DNA of 21,917 nt from CAMBDR01 sp046597185 (lineage in GTDB: Bacteria; Pseudomonadota; Gammaproteobacteria; Burkholderiales; Burkholderiaceae_D): positions 1-21,917 of the forward strand of contig JBKJLF010000266.1 of NCBI GenBank assembly GCA_046597185.1, given 5' to 3'. Below the pieces are notes generated by a model. The model saw nothing but the letters and a program-made list of their open reading frames with translations. It was not told the origin of the DNA and searched no databases. A program made the position numbers and the translations under genes. Of the stretch, positions 14,494 to 20,983 are shown piece by piece. The first letter of the stretch is position 1; every line of letters starts with the position of its first letter.

Positions 14494-15645
14494 ATGCAGT
14501 TCAACACAAAACTTATACCCTTGGTTGGCGCAGTGGCGTTTGCCTTTGCTGGTAGCACTTTCGCGCAAGACCTGGTCGTCAAAATCGGCCATGTGGGCCC
14601 TATTTCCGGCGGCATTGCTCACTTGGGTAAAGACAATGAAAATGGCGCAAAAATGGCCATTGATGATTTGAACGCCAAGGGCGTCACCATCGGCGGTAAA
14701 AAAGCCAAATTTGAATTGCTGGCAGAAGATGATGCCGGCGATCCAAAACAAGGCACCACGGTGGCGCAAAAACTGGTCGATGCCAAAGTCAATGGCGTGA
14801 TCGGTCACTTGAACTCCGGCACCACCATCCCTGCTTCCAAAATCTACTTTGATGCGGGCATCCCACAAATTTCCCCATCGGCAACCAACCCAAAATACAC
14901 CCAACAAGGCTTCAAAACCGCGTTCCGTGTGGTGGCCAACGACGGCCAATTAGGTGGCACTTTAGGCCGCTATGCGGTGCAAATTTCCAAAGCCAAGAAA
15001 ATCGCCGTGATTGACGACGCGACTGCATACGGTTCAGGCGTGGCAGACGAATTCAAAAAAGGCGTGGCATCGAAAAAAGGCGCGGCTGAAATCGTGGCAA
15101 CCGAACACACTACCGACAAATCGACCGACTTTGCTGCAATTTTGACCTCGATCAAAGGCAAAAATCCTGACTTGGTCTTCTTTGGCGGCATGGATGCGGT
15201 GGCAGGGCCGATGTTAAGGCAAATGAAATCCTTGGGCATCAATGCCAAGTTCATGGGTGGTGATGGCTTGTGTACAGGCAAACTGGCCGAACTGGCTGGC
15301 GATGCCATCGGTGAAGGCACAGTCGTTTGCGCAGAGGCTGGCGGTGTTGAAGATGCGGGCAAAAAAGGTCTGGAAGACTTCAAAGCTGCTTACAAAAAGA
15401 AGTTCAATGTCGATGTCCAAATCTATGCGCCGTATGTGTATGACGCAGTGATGGTCATGGTTGATGCGATGAAGAAAGCCAATTCGGCTGAACCTGCAAA
15501 GTACTTGCCTTTTATCGGCAAGACCAACTACAAAGGCATCACAGGCAATATCGCTTTTGATGCCAAGGGCGACATCAAAGATGGCACACTGACTTTGTAC
15601 ACCTACAAAGCAGGCAAACGTGAAATCCTGACCGTTACCAAGTAA
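14494..15645 (+). CDS. Branched-chain amino acid-type ABC transporter binding protein (LivJ family)
   Basis: The 383-residue product starts with a clear signal peptide (MQFNTKLIPLVGAVAFAFAG, cleavage after STFA) and then VVKIGHVGPISGGIAHLGKD, the usual opening of Leu/Ile/Val-binding proteins. Further family marks are GVIGHLNSGTTIPASKIY, QISPSATNP, IDDATAYGSGVADEFKKG, DLVFFGGMDAVAGPMLRQM and APYVYDAVMVMVDAM. It would bind an amino acid or related small molecule in the periplasm. Start 14494 is preferred over in-frame 14446 because it has AGGAGA 6 nt upstream and begins the signal peptide. No liv permease or ATPase genes are adjacent, so it is an orphan here. It is a single-gene unit closed by its own terminator. 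Exact ligand unknown. Confidence 0.93.
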   Translation: MQFNTKLIPLVGAVAFAFAGSTFAQDLVVKIGHVGPISGGIAHLGKDNENGAKMAIDDLNAKGVTIGGKKAKFELLAEDDAGDPKQGTTVAQKLVDAKVNGVIGHLNSGTTIPASKIYFDAGIPQISPSATNPKYTQQGFKTAFRVVANDGQLGGTLGRYAVQISKAKKIAVIDDATAYGSGVADEFKKGVASKKGAAEIVATEHTTDKSTDFAAILTSIKGKNPDLVFFGGMDAVAGPMLRQMKSLGINAKFMGGDGLCTGKLAELAGDAIGEGTVVCAEAGGVEDAGKKGLEDFKAAYKKKFNVDVQIYAPYVYDAVMVMVDAMKKANSAEPAKYLPFIGKTNYKGITGNIAFDAKGDIKDGTLTLYTYKAGKREILTVTK

Positions 15646-15659
15646 TTTATCCTGCCATA

Positions 15660-15690
15660 CCCGCACGCAAGCATCATTGGTGCGGGTTTT
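15660..15690 (+). terminator. Intrinsic terminator of the livJ-like gene
   Basis: CCCGCAC (15660-15666) pairs with GTGCGGG (15680-15686) over a 13-nt loop, followed directly by TTTT (15687-15690). It lies 15 bp after the stop. Confidence 0.75.
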
Positions 15691-15710
15691 CCGGATTTTC
15701 GGCAAGGAAT

Positions 15711-15739
15711 AAAAAAAGCGCTCAATGAGCGCTTTTTTT
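15711..15739. terminator. Bidirectional terminator between convergent genes
   Basis: Seven A, then GCGCTC-AAT-GAGCGC (15718-15732), then seven T: an almost perfectly symmetric hairpin with a U-tract on either strand. It serves as a back-up terminator for the livJ-like gene and as the terminator of the cytochrome c gene, whose stop is 24 bp away. Confidence 0.9.
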
Positions 15740-15762
15740 GATGCAACTAACCGGGTAATGGC

Positions 15763-16071
15763 TTATTTTTGCGACAAAACCCATTTTACCAGGGTATGGG
15801 CTTCGGCCTCGGTCACTTGCGCATTGGCTGGCATGGGAACCGCACCCCAAGTACCGCTACCGCCCTTGATCACTTTGGTCACCAACTTGGCTTCAGCATC
15901 TTTTTGCCCCGCATATTTTGCTGCAACATCTTTAAAAGCCGGGCCAACCACTTTGTTGGCAACCGCATGGCAGGTCATACAGTTTTTCGATTTTGCCAAT
16001 TCAGCGTTCGCCATCGCGCCGCCTGATACCAACATGCCCACCGCCACAGCTAACCATAAAGTCGTTTTCAT
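15763..16071 (-). CDS. Small periplasmic class I cytochrome c (c551/c552-like)
   Basis: A 102-residue product with a signal peptide (MKTTLWLAVAVGMLVSGGAMA, cleavage near residue 21). It has a single haem-attachment motif C31-M-T-C34-H35 near the start of the mature chain and a probable axial Met80 in AVPMPAN. The mature protein is about 81 residues, the size of cytochrome c551/c552 electron carriers that shuttle electrons between respiratory complexes. Two adjacent ATGs (16074 and 16071) are possible; GGGGA sits 5 nt from the second, which is chosen. Longer in-frame starts up to 16131 would add a non-signal segment. It is transcribed alone, divergent from the Trp-rich gene, and ends at the shared terminator. 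Family confident, redox partner unknown. Confidence 0.92.
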   Translation of the reverse strand: MKTTLWLAVAVGMLVSGGAMANAELAKSKNCMTCHAVANKVVGPAFKDVAAKYAGQKDAEAKLVTKVIKGGSGTWGAVPMPANAQVTEAEAHTLVKWVLSQK

Positions 16072-16227
16072 CATTTTCCCCAGAGAATTAATTTGCACTA
16101 TTGTAGCGCGTTTTTCCACACTCACTGCCAACTTACTGGCTCCTTAACGCCTTGCAGCAGGAAGCAGTTGACAGCAAGCCCGAAGCGTACCACACTTAGC
16201 ATATGCAATTGTCTGTAAGGAACTATC

Positions 16228-16464
16228 ATGCCAATGATCATACTCACCGTTATATTAGTCGCCCTTAAATATTTCGAGGTGTGGCGCTTCGCCGAAATGT
16301 CCTGGTGGTGGGTCATCCTCGCCTTTGCAGCGACATTTGTCTGGTTTGAATTTTTGGAACGGATGCTTGGGCTGGATAAAAACAAAGCGCATGATGCTTA
16401 TGACAAAATCCGGCGCGACCGCGTCAAACGCGAATTTGAACAGCAAAATCGTCGCAAAAAGTAA
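16228..16464 (+). CDS. Small Trp-rich membrane protein
   Basis: A 78-residue protein with two hydrophobic stretches (about residues 2-18 and 26-45), five tryptophans (W19, WWW at 26-28, W39) and a highly charged C-terminal tail (KIRRDRVKREFEQQNRRKK) expected to be cytoplasmic. It fits the 'small Trp-rich protein' family (TIGR04438 as I recall it) known from betaproteobacteria. Function is unknown. AAGGAA about 6-7 nt before the ATG supports the start. The next gene starts 26 bp after the stop, so co-transcription with the cNMP-binding protein is likely. Confidence 0.8.
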   Translation: MPMIILTVILVALKYFEVWRFAEMSWWWVILAFAATFVWFEFLERMLGLDKNKAHDAYDKIRRDRVKREFEQQNRRKK

Positions 16465-16490
16465 TACCGCGTGGCCACAATGAGGAAACA

Positions 16491-17009
16491 ATGGATAAAG
16501 TCAATGCGCTAAAACAAAGCGATTTATTTTACAATTTATCGCAGGAGCAACTTCAATCAGTCGCCGCCATCGCCCAAGAACGGCATGTTTTGCAAGATGA
16601 ATTAATTTTCCAGGAGGGCGATTCGAGCCGGGAAGTGTTCGTGATTGTGAGCGGCAGCGTCGAAGTCTCACATCGCAACTACAATCAGGCACTCTACGGA
16701 GCGGATCAGCAAATTCTGGACAGCGATGTGGTTGTATTGGCAACGCTTGCCAGCGGCCAATCCTTTGGCGAAATTGCCTTTATCGACAAGGCCAGCCGCG
16801 AAGCGAGTGTGATCAGCCGTGCGCCCGATACGCTGTTGCTCTCGATTGCGGCCGATGCATTAATGGCACTATGTGAAGCCAATCCGGCCGTGGGTTTTTT
16901 AATTCTGCGCAATATTGCCAAAGATCTGGCCTTTATTATTCGAGAACTGGATTTGCACATGCTGGGTCAAATTTATTGGAATGGGCCTGTCATGGATGAC
17001 GAATCCTGA
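16491..17009 (+). CDS. Stand-alone cyclic nucleotide-binding domain protein
   Basis: A 172-residue protein made essentially of one cNMP-binding beta-roll. After the N-terminal LKQSDLFYNLSQEQLQSVA come FQEGDSSREVFVIVSGSVEV and the phosphate-binding cassette FGEIAFIDKASREASVIS (from about residue 92), which keeps the Gly-Glu and the Arg that contact cyclic nucleotide phosphate in this superfamily. C-terminal helices (about 130-160) follow, but there is no helix-turn-helix, so it is not a CRP/FNR transcription factor. A loop of about 15 residues (YNQALYGADQQILDSD) enlarges the roll. GAGGAAAC lies just before the ATG. It probably senses cAMP, cGMP or cyclic-di-GMP and acts through a partner. The flanking membrane-protein genes are candidates, but this is inference. 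Confidence 0.82.
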   Translation: MDKVNALKQSDLFYNLSQEQLQSVAAIAQERHVLQDELIFQEGDSSREVFVIVSGSVEVSHRNYNQALYGADQQILDSDVVVLATLASGQSFGEIAFIDKASREASVISRAPDTLLLSIAADALMALCEANPAVGFLILRNIAKDLAFIIRELDLHMLGQIYWNGPVMDDES

Positions 17010-17040
17010 TTTCACCGCCACAACATCCTTCAACTTATTT

Positions 17041-17067
17041 AATCCATGCAATCCATGCAATTTATGC
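17041..17067. repeat. 9-bp tandem repeat, three copies
   Basis: AATCCATGC, AATCCATGC and AATTTATGC follow one another in the 100-bp spacer between the cNMP-binding and zinc-ribbon genes. No promoter or terminator is evident in the same spacer. Confidence 0.75.
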
Positions 17068-17109
17068 ACACACTCAATACCCATCCCAGCGTTGCAGTAA
17101 GGAGGCATC

Positions 17110-19020
17110 ATGTCTGACCAGGAAAGCCCGCCCGAAGCGCCGGATGAATCCAACTTTACCTATGACGTGGTGGTATCTTTACCCGAATGGGTAGAGAGGT
17201 CGATTGTTGAACAACAAGCCAGACAAAGCTTGGGCGTGCCCGAAGAAATGCTGGCGCATTTAATGAAGTCGATCCAGGAACATCGGATGGTCAAAGTTAA
17301 AACCGATGTCCCGCGCGACAAAGCCGACGCGACCGCCAAAAAATTTGAGAGCGTCGGCTTTCGCGCCGAAGTCACCCATACCTTAAAACTCAAAAAACTC
17401 ACGCAAAAGACAAGTGACGGCAAAGTGGTTTGCCCGGCTTGTGAAACCAAGGTGCTCCCTTCGCCGGAAACGCAATGCCCCAACTGCGGCGTGTATATCA
17501 ACAAGCTCACCGAAGAATTTTTATTGCGCAAGCGTTTGATGAAAAAAGAACGCGATTTGGTTGAATTTGCCTTGCGCGATCAAAAGAAAATCGAAGAATC
17601 GACTCGCCGTCTGGAAATGGAGCAAAGAATCCGCGCCCAAATCAAAGCCGAAATGGAACAAAAATACGGCAAAATCGGGAAAAACCGCAAAAGCGCGCTG
17701 GATAAAATGCCACCCTATAGCGTCCCTGTATTGGCACTACTGGCCATCGTGGGGGCCTTCTTTGGCGGCAGAATGCTGTCAATTGATTTTGACGGCAAGC
17801 GCCAGGTTCTCAATACCAACAGCGCCAATATCAAAGATGATGAGGTGCAAAAAGTCCTCAAACAAACCAATCAATTGCAAGTCGATTTGGCACGCGCTGT
17901 CGGCAAAGATGCCGAAGCCGCAAAACAGGGGGTGGCGATTGATCCAAAAGATTCACTGCTGGCCAGCCCCGGCTCGCCTGACGCGCCGCCGATGGATACC
18001 AGCAACCTGACGCCCATCATTACGCCTGAGGCCAAGTTGGACGTACAAACCGAATTGGCCCTGATGCTGGCTGAAATCGGGCAAATTGATCGTTCGCGCG
18101 AGTTAATCGACAAAATCTCGACGCTCGCCAAAGTCAGCACCAATGTCAAGGTCGCGCTGCAATTGCGCGTCGTACAAGTCGAAGTCGATGCCTGGGCGAT
18201 TGTACATAATCTGAAACCGGGGCAAGAATCCATTGCCAACCTCAGCAAACAAGTGGCGGCAGTGCCCGATGATGGCGAACGCTGCGTGACCAGTGCGCAT
18301 ATTGCGGCCATTCTTTTACGCCGCGCGGACATTGACCTGGACGCCGTCACGCCGCTGTTTAATTTGGCAGAAGATGCCTACAAAGCACAAAAAGGCAATA
18401 AAAATGATCCACGTATCGGTCATGAATTATTGATCGGGCGTGGCCGGGCCATCTTGCATCATGCCCAAACCCGGCTTGACCATGGTTATCGGCAAAAAGC
18501 GATTTTATTGACTGGCCAGCTCGACACCCTGACCCGGATTGCGCCTGATACCAGTGCCGCCGTGCTATATGGTTATAGCCAACAACTGAGCCGCATAATG
18601 GGCAATACCGATGCTGCGCAAAAAAGCCTGGCACTGGCACTGGGCAAAGCGCGTAAATCCCCCTCGTTGGCGCAAGAAGGACGCGTTTTGCGCAGCCTTG
18701 CCGATGCCAGCAACACCTATCCGGAAATGCAAACGGCCTTGGCCAGCTTGAACGCCGATGCCGAAAAACGCCCGCCTGCTGAATTGGCGGCGGTGTTACT
18801 TGAACTTGGCTTGATTCATGCAAGAAATGGCAGCGAAGCAAGTTTGCACGAGGTGCAAAAAAGAATGACTGAATTGGTGCGCCCGGATGCCGGCCTGTCC
18901 GGTTTTGAAGAGCGCCTGCGCGGAATGAGTGAAATCGCCCAAGCCTTAAGAGCCCAAAAACTCAATGACCCGGTTGCCATGGAAACGCATATTCGCCTCG
19001 CTGCGGCCTTGGTCAACTAA
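17110..19020 (+). CDS. Unrecognised membrane protein: zinc ribbon, coiled coil, one TM helix, helical repeat domain
   Basis: I do not recognise this 636-residue protein by name. Residues about 16-95 form a small alpha/beta unit; its end (VKVKTDVPRDKADATAKKFESVGF...) resembles, in pattern only, the C-terminal domain of ribosomal protein L7/L12, a fold found in other adaptor domains. Then comes a four-Cys zinc ribbon, C108-P-A-C111 and C123-P-N-C126. A charged coiled coil follows (about 133-195), then one transmembrane helix (about 203-222, VPVLALLAIVGAFFGG). The long C-terminal part (about 240-636) is Ala-rich and helical, in the style of TPR/SEL1-type repeats, with no catalytic motif seen. 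With no signal peptide, the N-terminus is probably cytoplasmic and the helical part periplasmic. AGGAGG precedes the ATG. Its place after the cNMP-binding protein suggests a signalling or scaffolding membrane complex, but this is untested. Confidence 0.7.
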   Translation: MSDQESPPEAPDESNFTYDVVVSLPEWVERSIVEQQARQSLGVPEEMLAHLMKSIQEHRMVKVKTDVPRDKADATAKKFESVGFRAEVTHTLKLKKLTQKTSDGKVVCPACETKVLPSPETQCPNCGVYINKLTEEFLLRKRLMKKERDLVEFALRDQKKIEESTRRLEMEQRIRAQIKAEMEQKYGKIGKNRKSALDKMPPYSVPVLALLAIVGAFFGGRMLSIDFDGKRQVLNTNSANIKDDEVQKVLKQTNQLQVDLARAVGKDAEAAKQGVAIDPKDSLLASPGSPDAPPMDTSNLTPIITPEAKLDVQTELALMLAEIGQIDRSRELIDKISTLAKVSTNVKVALQLRVVQVEVDAWAIVHNLKPGQESIANLSKQVAAVPDDGERCVTSAHIAAILLRRADIDLDAVTPLFNLAEDAYKAQKGNKNDPRIGHELLIGRGRAILHHAQTRLDHGYRQKAILLTGQLDTLTRIAPDTSAAVLYGYSQQLSRIMGNTDAAQKSLALALGKARKSPSLAQEGRVLRSLADASNTYPEMQTALASLNADAEKRPPAELAAVLLELGLIHARNGSEASLHEVQKRMTELVRPDAGLSGFEERLRGMSEIAQALRAQKLNDPVAMETHIRLAAALVN

Positions 19021-19031
19021 ACGGGCTGAAC

Positions 19032-19051
19032 CCGGCCAGGCCTCTGGCCGG
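19032..19051. terminator. GC-rich hairpin after the zinc-ribbon gene
   Basis: CCGGCCA (19032-19038) pairs with TGGCCGG (19045-19051) over 6 nt, 12 bp after the stop. There is no T-run, so it may be a weak terminator or an mRNA-stabilising hairpin. Confidence 0.45.
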
Positions 19052-19084
19052 AATCAATTCCCAAATCAATTCCCAAATCAATTC
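19052..19084. repeat. 12-bp tandem repeat, 2.75 copies
   Basis: AATCAATTCCCA at 19052-19063 and 19064-19075, then the partial copy AATCAATTC at 19076-19084. All copies are identical. It lies between two hairpins in the convergent spacer. Confidence 0.9.
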
Positions 19085-19104
19085 GCTGGCAACGCCAACA
19101 TGAA

Positions 19105-19130
19105 TGCCGGAGCCTGAAACGGCCCCGGCA
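19105..19130. terminator. Second hairpin in the convergent spacer
   Basis: TGCCGG (19105-19110) pairs with CCGGCA (19125-19130), and inside it GCC pairs with GGC around TGAAAC with one mismatch. No strong U-tract on either strand. Given its place between convergent genes it may still end transcription. Confidence 0.4.
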
Positions 19131-19148
19131 CTTTGGATGGCTGCCCTA

Positions 19149-19179
19149 CTTGGCCTCTTACTTGGCCTCTTACTTGGCC
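19149..19179. repeat. 12-bp tandem repeat that repeats the stop codon of the FG-GAP gene
   Basis: CTTGGCCTCTTA at 19149-19160 and 19161-19172, then CTTGGCC at 19173-19179. Read on the minus strand the unit is in frame with the upstream-coded protein, giving Ala-Lys-stop, Glu-Ala-Lys-stop, Glu-Ala-Lys-stop: TAA at 19170-19172, TAA at 19158-19160 and TAG at 19146-19148. Confidence 0.9.
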
Positions 19180-20768
19180 ACAGGACAAGCCAAACGCTGT
19201 TCCGTCATACAAGGCAAGGGCGAAGTGCTGGCTTGATAGCTGAATACACGGATCTCTTGCGCTTCATACACCGGCACATACAGTTCAGCATAGCCCAAGC
19301 TGTTGTAACGCACCCCAATGCCGCCAATGGTAGACTTGGTACGACCTGCAGCCGGGCCACTTGCAATCGGGGTTTGCGTGGTGTTGGCACCCAAACTGAC
19401 ATTGATATCAAAAATCAGGCCGACATCGTAATTCCAATTGGTGGTATCGGTATTGTTTTGCGCACGCAAGACCCACACTTTACCCGCTTCATCGCCACCC
19501 ACCACAATTTGTGGCTTCACCAGACCGATTTGTGCTTTAACCGGAACAAACGCATGGGCCTTACCCGGTGCCAAACGGCCACTACCGGCGGTGCCAGCCA
19601 AAGTTGGATTAGGACGGATGTTATCTTGCAAAATATGGGTGATCCATGGGCTGCTGAAGATTTTGCCGTCTTTTGGCATTTCCAGCGCATACACACGACC
19701 CGGAATAATGCTCGCGGTTTGTGTGGTGCAATTATCCGGGGCATGATTGCTGGCTAAAATATCGAGCTTGCCATCGCGGTTCAAATCGACCAACTGAACG
19801 GCAAATGGGAAGCCCTGGTCGCTACTCAAATCGCGCACTTGTGGCAATTTGCCTGCCGCCAAATTCACATCGCTCCATTTACCGCCCACGGGTGCGCCAT
19901 ACAAAGTAATTTTGCCGCTGGTGGGCATGCCTTGACCTGTACCGCCAGAGAAGAAATGGGTAGCCACGATTTCGGGAATGCCATCTTTATTCAAGTCTGC
20001 CGCATCCAAAGCAATATCAGGCCCCATAAAGTTTGCTGTTGGGCCGCCCCAGATCACTGTTTCCTTCCAAGGCACATTGCTCTGAATGGCCGTACCCGGA
20101 TTTTTAAACCAAACCAATTCGCTAAACGGTGGATAGGTGGTCGCACCAACCCGAAAGCCGGAGCGCACGGTGACAATATCTTTTTTACCATCGCCATCCA
20201 TATCAATAAATACCGCTTTATGATAGGCACGCGGAGAATTAGCAGGGTCCGTCGGGCTACCTGAAGATTGGGTACTTTGATGAACCAAATATTCGGTTTT
20301 GGCAGTGGAATCGAGGTTGACAATGGTCAAACGACCTGGTTTGGCCGCACTGATAAAGCCTTGTGGCACCAACAAAGCGCGAAATGACAACATACCGCTG
20401 GGTAGCATTTCCACTTCATTGGGCCAGACGGTATTGCTGGTGCCGTTCAAGTCGGTCAGAATTTGCACTTGCTTGGTCGGATCGAAGGTCGATGCATTCA
20501 AACTGTTGAGACCGGGAATCCGCGCGACCAGATCGCGTTCAAAAGGAATAAACGGTGGGCCGGGATTAGGATTACGTGCGGCATTTAAAAAGCTGGAAAT
20601 ACTCAAACCGTCGCCATCAGCATAATTATCAACATGCACAAAACCGGGCATGAATTTCAAAGGTAATTTACCCTTGGTGTAAATGGCGGGGCAAAACGTG
20701 GCGGCCATGGCGGGCCCAGCCAAAACGCAGGCAACAGTAAATGCTGCAATGGAATTCGTTAATTTCAT
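19170..20768 (-). CDS. Secreted FG-GAP/VCBS-repeat protein with calcium-binding motifs
   Basis: A 532-residue protein with a signal peptide (MKLTNSIAAFTVACVLAGPAMA, cleavage before ATFCP). The mature part looks like an FG-GAP/VCBS beta-propeller. Three D-x-D/N-x-D-G loops of the EF-hand-like calcium type are seen: DMDGDGKKDIV (D189), DLNKDGIPEIV (D258) and DLNRDGKLDIL (D328), each followed by a hydrophobic strand. A weaker GGDEAGKVWVL unit comes later. Cys near both ends of the mature chain (CPAIY, CMTEQRLACPVAK) may form disulfides. Start 20768 is chosen because it begins the signal peptide; the frame is open to 20900 but that part is AT-rich spacer and crosses the predicted promoter. There is no Shine-Dalgarno. 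Such proteins often bind ligands or surfaces outside the cell; no enzymatic motif was seen. The neighbour is a secreted hydrolase. Confidence 0.82.
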   Translation of the reverse strand: MKLTNSIAAFTVACVLAGPAMAATFCPAIYTKGKLPLKFMPGFVHVDNYADGDGLSISSFLNAARNPNPGPPFIPFERDLVARIPGLNSLNASTFDPTKQVQILTDLNGTSNTVWPNEVEMLPSGMLSFRALLVPQGFISAAKPGRLTIVNLDSTAKTEYLVHQSTQSSGSPTDPANSPRAYHKAVFIDMDGDGKKDIVTVRSGFRVGATTYPPFSELVWFKNPGTAIQSNVPWKETVIWGGPTANFMGPDIALDAADLNKDGIPEIVATHFFSGGTGQGMPTSGKITLYGAPVGGKWSDVNLAAGKLPQVRDLSSDQGFPFAVQLVDLNRDGKLDILASNHAPDNCTTQTASIIPGRVYALEMPKDGKIFSSPWITHILQDNIRPNPTLAGTAGSGRLAPGKAHAFVPVKAQIGLVKPQIVVGGDEAGKVWVLRAQNNTDTTNWNYDVGLIFDINVSLGANTTQTPIASGPAAGRTKSTIGGIGVRYNSLGYAELYVPVYEAQEIRVFSYQASTSPLPCMTEQRLACPVAK

Positions 20769-20777
20769 GATGAATTT

Positions 20778-20806
20778 AAAATAGCAATTAAAAAGATAAA
20801 CTTCAA
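20778..20806 (-). promoter_or_regulatory. Candidate promoter of the FG-GAP gene, nearly leaderless
   Basis: On the minus strand TTGAAG (20801-20806), a 17-bp spacer and TATTTT (20778-20783). Transcription would start about 20770-20772, only a few nt before the ATG at 20768, and no Shine-Dalgarno is present. The area is AT-rich, so chance matches are possible. Confidence 0.4.
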
Positions 20807-20834
20807 AGTTAAATTTAAGAGATGAGTTTGGTTT

Positions 20835-20867
20835 GAAAAAATAGCGGGAACAGCTCACCATTCCCGC
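20835..20867 (-). terminator. Intrinsic terminator of the alpha/beta hydrolase gene
   Basis: On the minus strand GCGGGAA (20861-20867), a 10-nt loop, TTCCCGC (20844-20850), then TATTTTTTC. The perfect 7-bp stem and U-run make it convincing. It separates the hydrolase transcript from the FG-GAP gene. Confidence 0.85.
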
Positions 20868-20900
20868 CCAAGGACACCTTGCCTGAAGAAACAACAACAA

Positions 20901-20946
20901 ACTACAAACTACAACCTCTACTACTTACTGCCTACTGCCTACTGCT
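20901..20946. repeat. Heptamer tandem repeats in the hydrolase 3' region
   Basis: ACTACAA at 20901-20907 and 20908-20914, then after a short gap TACTGCC at 20926-20932 and 20933-20939 with TACTGCT at 20940-20946. Both arrays have a 7-bp period and lie between the hydrolase stop and its terminator, so they would be transcribed as 3' untranslated RNA. Confidence 0.8.
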
Positions 20947-20983
20947 TACTTTCTGAACCTTCTACTGCATCAAACCAAACATC

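Noticed and set aside
16168..16173. Perfect TTGACA upstream of the Trp-rich gene as a promoter
   Set aside because: No acceptable -10 hexamer is found at 16-18 bp; the nearest (TAGCAT at 16197) is 23 bp away.
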